From Cylicocyclus nassatus (lineage: Eukaryota > Nematoda > Chromadorea > Rhabditida > Strongylidae): a stretch of DNA of 64,000 nt. Below the pieces are notes generated by a model that searched no databases, was not told where the DNA came from, and worked only from the letters and a program-made list of their open reading frames with translations. The DNA lies in contig CATQJL010000305.1 in assembly GCA_958299035.1 (NCBI GenBank), positions 34,175,733-34,239,732 on the forward strand, in the 5' to 3' direction. Made by a program: the position numbers and the translations under genes. Below are positions 46,001 through 58,500 of the stretch, piece after piece (the stretch's first letter is position 1; every line of letters starts with the position of its first letter).

Positions 46001-49000
46001 GATCCACTTTCCGGCCAAATTTTGAGAAAATCTTCGAAAATCTCGCTTTTGGGAACTTTTGCTCTGGGTAAATTCGATTTTTCTCTCCAGATTGTAAGCG
46101 TGAGTGCGAGAGTGACGTTGCGAAAGGAAGCTGTACAGCGATGACTGGGGCAAAACAAAATTTTAGCACGATATGATCCACTTTCCGGCCAAATTTTGAG
46201 AAAATCTTCGAAAATCTCGCTTTTGGGAGCTTTTGCTCTGGGTGAATTCGATTTTTCCCTCCAGATTGTAAGCGTGAGTGCGAGAGTGACGTTGCGAAAG
46301 GAAGCTGTACAGCGATGACTGGGGCAAAACAAAATTTTAGCACGATATGATCCACTTTCCGGCCAAATTTTGAGGAAATCTTCGAAAATCTCGCTTTTGG
46401 GAGCTTTTGCTCTGGGTAAATTCGATTTTTCTTTCCAGATTGTAAGCGTGAGTGCGAGAGTGACGTTGCGAAAGGAAGCTGTACAGCGATGACTGGGGCA
46501 AAACAAAATTTTAGCACGATATGATCCACTTTCCGGCCAAATTTTGAGAAAATCTTCGAAATTCTCGCTTTTGGGAGCTTTTGCTCTGGGTGAATTCGAT
46601 TTTTCCCTCCAGATTGTAAGCGTGAGGGCGAGAGTGACGTTGCGAAAGGAAGCTGTACAGCGATGACTGGGGCAAAACAAAATTTTAGCACGATATGATC
46701 CACTTTCCGGCCAAATTTTGAGAAAATCTTCGAAATTCTCGCTTTTGAGAGCTTTTGCTCTGGGTGAATTCGATTTTTCCCTCCAGATTGTAAGCGTGAG
46801 TGCGAGAGTGACGTTGCGAAAGGAAGCTGTACAGCGATGACTGGGGCAAAACAAAATTTTAGCACGATATGATCCACTTTCCGGCCAAATTTTGAGAAAA
46901 TCTTCGAAAATCTCGCTTTTGGGAACTTTTGCTCTGGGTAAATTCGATTTTTCTCTCCAGATTGTAAGCGTGAGTGCGAGAGTGACGTTGCGAAAGGAAG
47001 CTGTACAGCGATGACTGGGGCAAAACAAAATTTTAGCACGATATGATCCACTTTCCGGCCAAATTTTGAGGAAATCTTCGAAAATCTCGCTTTTGGGAGC
47101 TTTTGCTCTGGGTAAATTCGATTTTTCCCTCCAGATTGTAAGCGTGAGTGCGAGAGTGACGTTGCGAAAGGAAGCTGTACAGCGATGACTGGGGCAAAAC
47201 AAAATTTTAGCACGATATGATCCACTTTCCGGCCAAATTTTGAGGAAATCTTCGAAAATCTCGCGTTTGGGAGCTTTTGCTCTGGGTAAATTCGATTTTT
47301 CTTTCCAGATTGTAAGCGTGAGTGCGAGAGTGACGTTGCGAAAGGAAGCTGTACAGCGATGACTGGGGCAAAACAAAATTTTAGCACGATATGATCCACT
47401 TTCCGGCCAAATTTTGAGAAAATCTTCGAAAATCTCGCTTTTGGGAACTTTTGCTCTGGGTAAATTCGATTTTTCTCTCCAGATTGTAAGCGTGAGTGCG
47501 AGAGTGACGTTGCGAAAGGAAGCTGTACAGCGATGACTGGGGCAAAACAAAATTTTAGCACGATATGATCCACTTTCCGGCCAAATTTTGAGAAAATCTT
47601 CGAAAATCTCGCTTTTGGGAGCTTTTGCTCTGGGTGAATTCGATTTTTCCCTCCAGATTGTAAGCGTGAGTGCGAGAGTGACGTTGCGAAAGGAAGCTGT
47701 ACAGCGATGACTGGGGCAAAACAAAATTTTAGCACGATATGATCCACTTTCCGGCCAAATTTTGAGGAAATCTTCGAAAATCTCGCTTTTGGGAGCTTTT
47801 GCTCTGGGTAAATTCGATTTTTCTTTCCAGGTTGTAAGCGTGAGTGCGAGAGTGACGTTGCGAAAGGAAGCTGTACAGCGATGACTGGGGCAAAACAAAA
47901 TTTTAGCACGATATGATCCACTTTCCGGCCAAATTTTGAGAAAATCTTCGAAATTCTCGCTTTTGGGAGCTTTTGCTCTGGGTAAATTCGATTTTTCCCT
48001 CCAGATTGTAAGCGTGAGTGCGAGAGTGACGTTGCGAAAGGAAGCTGTACAGCGATGACTGGGGCAAAACAAAATTTTAGCACGATATGATCCACTTTCC
48101 GGCCAAATTTTGAGGAAATCTTCGAAAATCTCGCGTTTGGGAGCTTTTGCTCTGGGTAAATTCGATTTTTCTTTCCAGATTGTAAGCGTGAGTGCGAGAG
48201 TGACGTTGCGAAAGGAAGCTGTACAGCGATGACTGGGGCAAAACAAAATTTTAGCACGATATGATCCACTTTCCGGCCAAATTTTGAGAAAATCTTCGAA
48301 AATCTCGCTTTTGGGAACTTTTGCTCTGGGTAAATTCGATTTTTCTCTCCAGATTGTAAGCGTGAGTGCGAGAGTGACGTTGCGAAAGGAAGCTGTACAG
48401 CGATGACTGGGGCAAAACAAAATTTTAGCACGATATGATCCACTTTCCGGCCAAATTTTGAGAAAATCTTCGAAATTCTCGCTTTTGGGAGCTTTTGCTC
48501 TGGGTGAATTCGATTTTTCCCTCCAGATTGTAAGCGTGAGGGCGAGAGTGACGTTGCGAAAGGAAGCTGTACAGCGATGACTGGGGCAAAACAAAATTTT
48601 AGCACGATATGATCCACTTTCCGGCCAAATTTTGAGAAAATCTTCGAAATTCTCGCTTTTGGGAGCTTTTGCTCTGGGTGAATTCGATTTTTCCCTCCAG
48701 ATTGTAAGCGTGAGTGCGAGAGTGACGTTGCGAAAGGAAGCTGTACAGCGATGACTGGGGCAAAACAAAATTTTAGCACGATATGATCCACTTTCCGGCC
48801 AAATTTTGAGAAAATCTTCGAAATTCTCGCTTTTGGGAGCTTTTGCTCTGGGTGAATTCGATTTTTCCCTCCAGATTGTAAGCGTGAGTGCGAGAGTGAC
48901 GTTGCGAAAGGAAGCTGTACAGCGATGACTGGGGCAAAACAAAATTTTAGCACGATATGATCCACTTTCCGGCCAAATTTTGAGAAAATCTTCGAAATTC

Positions 49001-52000
49001 TCGCTTTTGGGAGCTTTTGCTCTGGGTGAATTCGATTTTTCCCTCCAGATTGTAAGCGTGAGGGCGAGAGTGACGTTGCGAAAGGAAGCTGTACAGCGAT
49101 GACTGGGGCAAAACAAAATTTTAGCACGATATGATCCACTTTCCGGCCAAATTTTGAGAAAATCTTCGAAATTCTCGCTTTTGGGAGCTTTTGCTCTGGG
49201 TGAATTCGATTTTTCCCTCCAGATTGTAAGCGTGAGTGCGAGAGTGACGTTGCGAAAGGAAGCTGTACAGCGATGACTGGGGCAAAACAAAATTTTAGCA
49301 CGATATGATCCACTTTCCGGCCAAATTTTGAGGAAATCTTCGAAAATCTCGCTTTTGGGAGCTTTTGCTCTGGGTAAATTCGATTTTTCTTTCCAGGTTG
49401 TAAGCGTGAGTGCGAGAGTGACGTTGCGAAAGGAAGCTGTACAGCGATGACTGGGGCAAAACAAAATTTTAGCACGATATGATCCACTTTCCGGCCAAAT
49501 TTTGAGAAAATCTTCGAAAATCTCGCTTTTGGGAGCTTTTGCTCTGGGTAAATTCGATTTTTCTTTCCAGATTGTAAGCGTGAGTGCGAGAGTGACGTTG
49601 CGAAAGGAAGCTGTACAGCGATGACTGGGGCAAAACAAAATTTTAGCACGATATGATCCACTTTCCGGCCAAATTTTGAGAAAATCTTCGAAATTCTCGC
49701 TTTTGGGAGCTTTTGCTCTGGGTAAATTCGATTTTTCTTTCCAGATTGTAAGCGTGAGTGCGAGAGTGACGTTGCGAAAGGAAGCTGTACAGCGATGACT
49801 GGGGCAAAACAAGATTTTAGCACGATATGATCCACTTTCCGGCCAAATTTTGAGAAAATCTTCGAAATTCTCGCTTTTGGGAACTTTTGCTCTGGGTAAA
49901 TTCGATTTTTCTTTCCAGATTGTAAGCGTGAGGGCGAGAGTGACGTTGCGAAAGGAAGCTGTACAGCGATGACTGGGGCAAAACAAAATTTTAGCACGAT
50001 ATGATCCACTTCCGGCCAAATTTTGAGAAAATCTTCGAAATTCTCGCTTTTGAGAGCTTTTGCTCTGGGTGAATTCGATTTTTCCCTCCAGATTGTAAGC
50101 GTGAGTGCGAGAGTGACGTTGCGAAAGGAAGCTGTACAGCGATGACTGGGGCAAAACAAAATTTTAGCACGATATGATCCACTTTCCGGCCAAATTTTGA
50201 GAAAATCTTCGAAATTCTCGCTTTTGGGAACTTTTGCTCTGGGTAAATTCGATTTTTCTTTCCAGATTGTAAGCGTGAGGGCGAGAGTGACGTTGCGAAA
50301 GGAAGCTGTACAGCGATGACTGGGGCAAAACAAAATTTTAGCACGATATGATCCACTTCCGGCCAAATTTTGAGAAAATCTTCGAAATTCTCGCTTTTGA
50401 GAGCTTTTGCTCTGGGTGAATTCGATTTTTCCCTCCAGATTGTAAGCGTGAGTGCGAGAGTGACGTTGCGAAAGGAAGCTGTACAGCGATGACTGGGGCA
50501 AAACAAAATTTTAGCACGATATGATCCACTTTCCGGCCAAATTTTGAGAAAATCTTCGAAATTCTCGCTTTTGGGAACTTTTGCTCTGGGTAAATTCGAT
50601 TTTTCTCTCCAGATTGTAAGCGTGAGTGCGAGAGTGACGTTGCGAAAGGAAGCTGTACAGCGATGACTGGGGCAAAACAAAATTTTAGCACGATATGATC
50701 CACCTTCCGGCCAAATTTTGAGAAAATCTTCGAAATTCTCGCTTTTGGGAGCTTTTGCTCTGGGTGAATTCGATTTTTCCCTCCAGATTGTAAGCGTGAG
50801 GGCGAGAGTGACGTTGCGAAAGGAAGCTGTACAGCGATGACTGGGGCAAAACAAAATTTTAGCACGATATGATCCACTTTCCGGCCAAATTTTGAGAAAA
50901 TCTTCGAAATTCTCGCTTTTGGGAGCTTTTGCTCTGGGTGAATTCGATTTTTCCCTCCAGATTGTAAGCGTGAGTGCGAGAGTGACGTTGCGAAAGGAAG
51001 CTGTACAGCGATGACTGGGGCAAAACAAAATTTTAGCACGATATGATCCACTTTCCGGCCAAATTTTGAGGAAATCTTCGAAAATCTCGCTTTTGGGAGC
51101 TTTTGCTCTGGGTAAATTCGATTTTTCTTTCCAGGTTGTAAGCGTGAGTGCGAGAGTGACGTTGCGAAAGGAAGCTGTACAGCGATGACTGGGGCAAAAC
51201 AAAATTTTAGCACGATATGATCCACTTTCCGGCCAAATTTTGAGAAAATCTTCGAAAATCTCGCTTTTGGCAGCTTTTGCTCTGGGTAAATTCGATTTTT
51301 CTTTCCAGATTGTAAGCGTGAGTGCGAGAGTGACGTTGCGAAAGGAAGCTGTACAGCGATGACTGGGGCAAAACAAGATTTTAGCACGATATGATCCACT
51401 TTCCGGCCAAATTTTGAGAAAATCTTCGAAATTCTCGCTTTTGGGAACTTTTGCTCTGGGTAAATTCGATTTTTCTTTCCAGATTGTAAGCGTGAGGGCG
51501 AGAGTGACGTTGCGAAAGGAAGCTGTACAGCGATTACTGGGGCAAAACAAAATTTTAGCACGATATGATCCACTTCCGGCCAAATTTTGAGAAAATCTTC
51601 GAAATTCTCGCTTTTGAGAGCTTTTGCTCTGGGTGAATTCGATTTTTCCCTCCAGATTGTAAGCGTGAGTGCGAGAGTGACGTTGCGAAAGGAAGCTGTA
51701 CAGCGATGACTGGGGCAAAACAAAATTTTAGCACGATATGATCCACTTTCCGGCCAAATTTTGAGAAAATCTTCGAAATTCTCGCTTTTGGGAACTTTTG
51801 CTCTGGGTAAATTCGATTTTTCTCTCCAGATTGTAAGCGTGAGTGCGAGAGTGACGTTGCGAAAGGAAGCTGTACAGCGATGACTGGGGTTATCAAAATT
51901 TTAGCACGATATGATCCACTTTCCGGCCAAATTTTGAGAAAATCTTCGAAATTCTCGCTTTTGGGAGCTTTTGCTCTGGGTGAATTCGATTTCTCTTTCC

Positions 52001-52030
52001 AGATTGTAAACGTGAGTGCGAGAGTGACTA
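40083..52030. repeat. Satellite array, 174-bp monomer, about 69 copies
   Basis: The marker TTCCGGCCAAA recurs every 174 bp from 40267 to 51921, with only four single-base deletions overall (for example CACTTCCGG near 49.99, 50.35 and 51.57 kb). Monomers differ at about ten positions. Variant order repeats as a higher-order unit of eight monomers (1,392 bp) between about 45.5 and 48.3 kb. Because 174 = 3 x 58 and two minus-strand frames lack stops, ORFs of 3,467 codons (50154-39751) and 3,474 codons (50501-40077) run through it. Most changes alter residues in both frames, so I treat it as non-coding. Confidence 0.97.
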
Positions 52031-52375
52031 GGGCAAAACAAAGGCCCGTAGTAAACCCCCCATCAGGGCATCTCTCTTGAGGCGGACCGGAGTTGATCTT
52101 ATCTCATCATGGTTTTCTTCCCGTTTGCAATATCAGTGCGTGCAGGTGCCCGTTAAATTGCGAAAGGATTGCTGTTTTTAAGGATCTTAACTGCATTCAA
52201 AAATATGAAAACTGAACGAAGTTATAACCTTCCAAATTGAAAATTCGCAAAATGGACATTATTCTTGCAACAACCTAATATAGTGATAAATTGAAAATTC
52301 ACTTGAGAAAATTATAGGTATGAAACACGTTTATTTATGGATGTGCCCTACCCGCTTGCTAGCGACCCGTAGGGT

Positions 52376-52660
52376 CGCTAGTCTTATATATAAAGCTGAA
52401 TGTCTGTTTGTCTGTCTGTATGTCTGTCTGTCTGTCTGTCTGTACGTATGTTCCGAATAGAAAATTCCATTTCTGAACCGATCGGGACCAAACTTGGCAC
52501 ACATACACTTCGGGCCCCGGCGGGTGTCATAGGCTACTTTTCGTCATCGATCGATATTGATTTTATCGATTTTTTGCAAAATTTGAGCTACAGGGCTGGG
52601 AGTTGGCACAGGGGGGTAATCGAGCATGCTGATCACCCCCGTGGGGTGATCAGCATGCTT
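52376..52660 (+). mobile_element. HINE-like unit at the right end of the insertion
   Basis: TCTTATATATAAAGCTGAATG, a GTCT run, CGTATGTTCCGAATAG, TCGATCGATATTGATTTT, GGGCTGGGAGTTGGCACAG, then a perfect hairpin that ends the insertion. It is a shortened version of the units at 18093 and 29464-30540. Confidence 0.6.
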
Positions 52661-52808
52661 TTGGTAACTTTTCGAGACCTCGATGAATAGTATGCAATGA
52701 AATTATAACCATTAAAAAGAGGAAGAAATGCTGCATCGAATGCTCTTGAGATCTCCTGAAGATCTTGATTCCATTAAATTTGGCGACATTACTTTCGGAA
52801 TGACCTAT

Positions 52809-53311
52809 AATAATATATCGAATGTTGAATATATATTATTAAATAATATTATTGGATTTTGTGAAGCTGTAGAACGTTCTCTCAAGTGGGATTTTGTTTT
52901 TGCGCTAGTAGCTTTTGAACTTGTGAGACAAATACCTCTTCATTTTTTCTAATGCAAAACAGTAATGCCCCCTTTTCGATGTTGTACAATGTTGACACTT
53001 CCCAGTCTTTGTTGATGCAGGCCAAAAGTAAGGGTCCACGTACACAAAACTGTTCGCCATCGAGCTCAACGTTTGTGGTTTGGTTTGGTTTCAAACAGAT
53101 AGTTACTTTATGTAGTGCTTCGTGTAGTTTCAAACAGATATGTCTAATAAATCAGCTTTTTTCTTTCCTCTTTGATAGCAATTCCAGGTGTTATGCACCC
53201 ACCATTGCAAACCACGATGGAACTGGAATTGTTACCAAAGAAGGACCCGCACCGATTGGCTTGAGTAAAGTTTACAAACCACTGAAAGAGTAGATTCAAA
53301 AATCTATTTTA
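52809..53311. other. Unassigned spacer
   Basis: Open frames on both strands (for example minus 53133-52882 with LDGEQFCVRGPLLLACINK) have no family I recognise. Confidence 0.3.
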
Positions 53312-54203
53312 TTGGGCTGGAAACTAAATTTTGCAACTGGTTTCATAACTTCGCTCTCTCTGGATATGACACGCTCAAAATTTGGCATTATGTAGAATAC
53401 AATGTGAGCTACAAGTTGGCACAAATTGTCTAAATTTTGAACACGAAATAGAGAAGTTTTAGGCGTTTTTCGAAAACTAGTGAAATTTGGGAATTTCTGG
53501 GGTTTCAAACTAAAATGAAGCCTTTGGCAGCCTAGACCATGCCCAGTAAGCCGGACTCGTATGCAAATTATTGCTGGAGGTTGACTCCTTTGGCCTAGTA
53601 AGGAAGAAACAAAATTTATGGGCATGTCGAGATTTGGCGTCCTCACAAATTCGAACGAGTCGATGTACGCAAGAGCTGCTGGGGACGACCGTCAATGACT
53701 AAAGTGTCCGAAGCTCAAATTCCGCCGAGACTTTACATAGTAAGGTTATTTGACCTGGCAAACGCGATATCACATTCATTTGTTGAATCAACGCCTTTTT
53801 CCTTGTTTAGGGTGAAACCCCATATCGTACATCTACTGTAACCCTACAAAAAAGCCCTTATCACGCATTTTCACTATCGTTTTCGTGATCAGCATGTCGG
53901 ATAGCACCCCTATGCCAAGTTTCAGCCAAATCCGTCAAACTTCGAATTTTTCCCCTTTATACCATGCACCTACCGTAACCGTCACTGCGACGCCAGAACT
54001 TGGTAGGACAGCAGCTGCGCTTGTAGCTTATGTAGTAACCAACGCAGTGGCAAAATTTGAGTGCGCCATGTTGAGAGAGAGGGAAGTTATGAGAAGTTGA
54101 GAGAAGAGAAGAGAGAAGAGAGAGAGAAGAGAAGAGAAGAGAAGAGAGAGTTGAGAGAAGAGAGAGCTTTTAGAGAAGTTGCAAAACTTAGTTTCCAACC
54201 TAA
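53312..54203. mobile_element. Mariner-type MITE, family A, copy 2
   Basis: Homologous to copy 1 throughout. Left end TTGGGCTGGAAACTAAATT (degraded), right end CTTAGTTTCCAACCTAA, with TA at the right. A purine-rich GAGAA expansion (about 54085-54175) has grown inside the right end. Confidence 0.8.
54085..54175 (+). repeat. GAGAA simple repeat
   Basis: About 90 bp of GAGAA/GAGAGA runs inside family A copy 2, absent from copies 1 and 3. Confidence 0.85.
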
Positions 54204-54207
54204 TATA

Positions 54208-54887
54208 CAGGGTGTCCGTAAAGTATGTATGCACTGTTTGATCGTTAATATCTCTCTCCACAATAAGTCTTTTGCCTTGCTTCAGGTATCGTTTTGTAGA
54301 GCTGGCTTCAACTTAGATTTGCAGTATAGAACGAATCACCCATCCCTCTTCATTACTGTAGGATTACGGTAGAAACTTGAAACATATGGTGTCAATATGG
54401 AAAAAGCTGCCTTTTCAAAAATTTTCAAAATAATGTGAAAACATGTGTAATAGGGTTTTTATGGACGCTGAGTTCAATGCTAAACTATTCACAAGAATAC
54501 GAAGCTTTCTAAACGGTTTAATCGCACTTTTTAAGAACATTGAAAAAATGGCCGCTACCTCTTACCTGGCATAACTCTTCAATGAAGCATCATAACAAGT
54601 TGGGAACTTTACAATTGCAATCAGCAACTCTAATTAGCCTAGTGTAAAAGTTTTCAGGCTGTTTTGTTTCTTTTTTGAGGCAAAATATGGCCTTTCATGG
54701 CTCAAAACCCTCTTTCAACTCTCTACCGTAATCCTACAGTAATGAAGAGAGATGGGTGGTTTGTTTTATAATGCAAATCTAAGTTGAAGCCAGCTCTACA
54801 AAACGGTACCTGAAGCAAGGTAAAAGACTTATTGGGAAGAGAGATATTAACGATCAAACGTTCGAAACATTTTTTTGGGACACCCTG
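54208..54887. mobile_element. TA-flanked MITE with long TIRs
   Basis: 680 bp between TA dinucleotides, starting CAGGGTGTCCGTAAAGTATG. The terminal inverted repeats extend about 150 bp (the left CTCTACAAAACGATACC-type block is answered at the right). It abuts family A copy 2. Tc1/mariner-type by target and terminus. Confidence 0.75.
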
Positions 54888-54889
54888 TA

Positions 54890-55508
54890 TATCCTTTAGA
54901 CTCTGCTAAACATTGCTCCAATACACTGTCCGAGACGAGAAACAGCAAAATGAGGTCAAAGTGCCTGTGCGCAGCGGAAGTGCCTATGGGAAGCTGGCCG
55001 ATAATAGCTCACTACTTTGTAAGACTTGTAATAGCGACCGCTTGCCTGCCGCTGCCGTGAGCGGTCATGTTCTCGATATTCTTTGTACCCGGCACTTCGA
55101 TTTGTTTGTTTTTCTCCAAAAATCCATTTTTATTATCTGTTTGCTTTATCATCTTTCAGTGCTTGTTGATATCTTTTTCCAATCAGTTTCTTTCTCAGTC
55201 CCCTTCTATCAATCCTATCAGGTGACTCATCATTTTCTTTTTATCCTTGCTCGTAGCTGTGTCGGTGATTGCATTTTTTTTATCCATCGTCTCCTTTCTG
55301 AAACTCGTCTATTTCAATCTCATCCCTTGTTTCTTGCCGCTTTCTTCTTTTCCTTTTTTCGTGCTCTTGAATCTTTTTCTCTTTGCTGGCCTATCTTGTT
55401 GGGTAGTCTACATCTGTATCTCTGCCCGTATTCCTCTAATGTCTCGTGTTCTTGCATTTATCGATTTTTGATTTGACATTGATTTGTGTAGTCAAACTTT
55501 TTGCCAAC
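54890..55508. other. Spacer and possible 5' region of LINE 2
   Basis: A 187-codon open frame (54913-55476) is pyrimidine-rich and resembles no family; it is probably the LINE's untranslated leader. Confidence 0.35.
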
Positions 55509-58500
55509 ATGCCGCCCAAAGGTTCGCGTGTAACTAAAAAGGGTAACTTTAGTCAATCTATCTCGTCTAACAATGGCTTGGTAGATGCAAGTAACCAGAC
55601 CCTTACAGCGTCTCTGACATGACAGTAGGGGCCTTATCGGTTGTTTCAGAGAACGAAACTTTGATCCATCGATCGATGAGATGTTAACGCTTTTGTCTGA
55701 GAAGCTTCCCCAAATGGGGGTGGTAGATCCTTCTGCGTAGAAGCATAGTTATAAGTGGAGTGGCCGAGGCGGAGGGCAGCACGGGCTATCAGGATAGACA
55801 ACTTACCTGGAGAAGAAAGTTGGGAATATTTTAGAGGTTTTCCGTGTGGAGTGTCGCCCTGTAGAAATGTACCGGGTGGGTAGAATGGTGTCAAAACCTG
55901 CACGGCCTCGATTGGCTAAGGTTGTGCTGCCGTCTAAAGCTCATTGGCGCACAGCCTTAGCCAATGCTCGACTTCTGCGGCCCTCAGGTTTTCCTGACAT
56001 TTTCGTCAGGAAAAGTATGACTCCTGAGGAACGGAAGAGAGACTATGAGCTACGAGTAGAGGCTCGTGAGCGTAACAAAGGTAAGCAATCGAAGGATTGG
56101 TTGGTGTACCGCGACAAAGATGTTCATATTTCTAGTCTTTCCCGGGATACTTCGGGAAACACGTAGATGAGCATGGCCCTTCTGCAAATCTGAAGATATG
56201 CTTATTCAAAGCAGTAACTACTATAGAAGCTGCATCTCCTACAATCTTTTATTTCTCAACAAAAACCCGGTTTTATTATAACAGAAACTTGGCTCACTGC
56301 AAAAATTCTCGACTCAGAGGTTCTTGGAGGTTTGCCGTACTGTCTTTTTCGCTCCGATAGACGCTGTAGAAGGGGTGGTGGAGTATGCTGCTTGGTTGAA
56401 GCATATATTCTGGTCGCAAGTGTTGATGCAAATTTTATTTAAAACAGATGTGGTGAGTGTACAAGTCATGCATCCAGTATCTGGTTGCAAGATACAATTT
56501 TTCACGGTTTAACACCCACTCTCAAATAAAGAGGTTGGTTACAGCTTGATAGATTACTTGAGTTGCCTGTTGTTAGATAATACACAAACCATTCTTCTTG
56601 GTGATTTCAACCTACAAATTGGTTGGAAAGACATGAAATCATTCAATGCTGCCTCTGCTCCCTTCTTAGATTTTGTTACCAATTTTTCCTGAAACAACAT
56701 GTTGCTGTGCCTACCCTTGCAGGTAACATTCTAGACTTAGTGCTCTCGCAGGCCCCGGACATAATGAATGTGACTGCTTCACTTTTTGGCTCTTCGGATC
56801 ATAGCATTCTCATTTTTGATCTTGAAATGATGTTGAATCTGACTGTTCCCATCTACCTCTGCCTGATTTTCGGTATGTAGACTCGCTTCTCTTAACAGCC
56901 ATCTCTCCGCTATCGATTAGCTATCTTTTTTTGATCAATATATTTCGTGTTCCAATGTTTACAAAAGATTTTGCGATGTTTTTTATGCTGCTTTCATTGC
57001 TTTGTTTCTCTGAAATTTTCAAACACGCATATTCCCATTTTACCGCCATAGCTGTGCTTTATTTTTGCAGAAACAACATCTTTTTGATACAACAGACAAC
57101 ACTCTTTGTGACCCACAAAAAAGTTTGTGCCGACATAGACTATCATTCAAAAGAATTCACAGCTTATCGTAAAAAAAAACTTGCTGCTAAGACTTCATCC
57201 AGATATCTTTTTCTATTAGGTCGTTCCGAAAGTAATGTCGCTTTTTTCGAATGAACGCCACTATTCGTGGAATCAACATTTTTGAAAGATCTTAGGAGCA
57301 TTCGATGCAGCATTTCATCTTCTTTCTAGTGGTTGCAATTTCACTGCATAATGTTTAATAAGCTCTCGAAAACTTACCAAAATCTGCGACTCATGCTTTT
57401 TGCCATGGTCAAGTTCGGCTATTTTTCTAAATTTCTGTACCTAATCCCCGAAAAAGTACAAGTGGCAGGTAGATAGAGCAAACACTATAGGACACAGAGT
57501 AATTTTTTCTTTTCCTTAGCTTGCTTCTCAGAGTTTCTACAATCAAGTTCTCAATGCCACCAAATCCCATATTTAGTCAAGTCAAACCTCACAGAACAAC
57601 GATCGGCAAGAAACTCGGGTGTCATTCGACGCGGCTTTTTCTCCTCATTCTACCAGTTGTCTTTTGTTTCCGATTCATCAAGTTTTCCGGGATAAAATCA
57701 TCATAATTCAACTTTTCCAAGGCACCCCAAGGTGTACCCGAAATTTTCGAAAGTTGCTAAACCGAAGCGGTGATTGCTCGTTTGGCTTGTAAAATTGTTG
57801 CCAAACCATAATCTATCTTTGTAAGTTTCAAAATCCGAAGACTTATTGCCGTTTTATGCACTTGTGTCTGAGACGAGCCTGCTAAAATTCGGCGGTTCTA
57901 TCAAAAAATCTGTACAAAAATTATGACGAGCTCTGAAAAGTAGAAAAAAGTGTGCTGTTTCCTGTATGGTTTGCTCCATCCATCCATTACTTGGCCTCCT
58001 TTTGAGGTTTGTTATAGAATTTTAGAAAAATTGTGAAACATGGCCATCTCAAAAAGCATAGGTCGCAGATTTTGGTTATTTTCTAAAAGCTCATTGGCTG
58101 TTTTGCAACAATTTCATGAGCATTAGAAAGAGAATGAAATGCTGCAACGAACGTTCCCAAGTTCTCTTAGAAGTCTTTGTTCCACGAGATGTGGCATACG
58201 TTTGAAAAAAGCGACATTACTTTCGGAACGACCTAATATATTTGAGAAAAAATGAAACCTACTGCTAAATTTGCTATCCTTAAAGATGCCTACGGTGTTT
58301 CGTACATCAGAAATACTGATAAAGCCGAAGTCATTGGTACTTAATTTGCTAGTGTTTATTCTCCTGTTAGTAATTATGTTGCATACACTACTTCGATGGA
58401 TGTTGATGTGACTCCAACTCATGGCTGTGTTGACGTTTATTTTCATCCATCTAGTGTGTACAACTTTTTTTAGAAGACTCAAGCCCCCTCTCACGGAAAC

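Larger units (their letters stand above)
39747..52660 (+). mobile_element. Rolling-circle-type composite carrying the satellite array (alpha)
   Basis: Starts TCTCCTATAATATAAACCC, followed by a 330-bp flank, about 69 satellite monomers, 350 bp of other sequence, a hairpin GCGACCCGTAGGGTCGC with CTAG at about 52376, then TCTTATATATAAAGCTG and a (GTCT)n HINE-like unit. It ends in a 16-bp-stem hairpin (GCATGCTGATCACCCC and its complement) near 52659. Terminal TC, hairpins, CTAG and the GTCY microsatellite point to Helitron/Helentron-type elements. No Rep-helicase is present. It may be two adjoining elements (boundary near 52379). The same order of parts recurs at 26750-31939. Confidence 0.55.
38937..52808. 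mobile_element. Mariner-type element X2, split by a 12.9-kb insertion
   Basis: The left part 38937-39744 begins TTAGGTCATTCCGAAAGTAA and matches the complement of X1 (58236 downward). The right part 52660-52808 (TTTTGGTAACTTTTCGAG ... GCGACATTACTTTCGG) matches the complement of X1's other end. About 60-70 bp of X2 at the junction are missing. Without the insert X2 would be about 1 kb. Confidence 0.75.

Noticed and set aside
39751..50501. Two giant minus-strand ORFs (about 3,470 codons each) as real repeat proteins
   Set aside because: They follow from a 174-bp satellite with no stops in two frames; two overlapping frames cannot both be constrained, and monomer differences mostly alter residues in both.
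40083..52030. CRISPR-like array
   Set aside because: Units are contiguous 174-bp tandem copies with no unique spacers, in a eukaryotic setting.
54913..55476. 187-codon plus-strand ORF as a membrane protein
   Set aside because: Hydrophobicity comes from a pyrimidine-rich stretch; no family resemblance, and it lies just upstream of LINE 2 ORF1.
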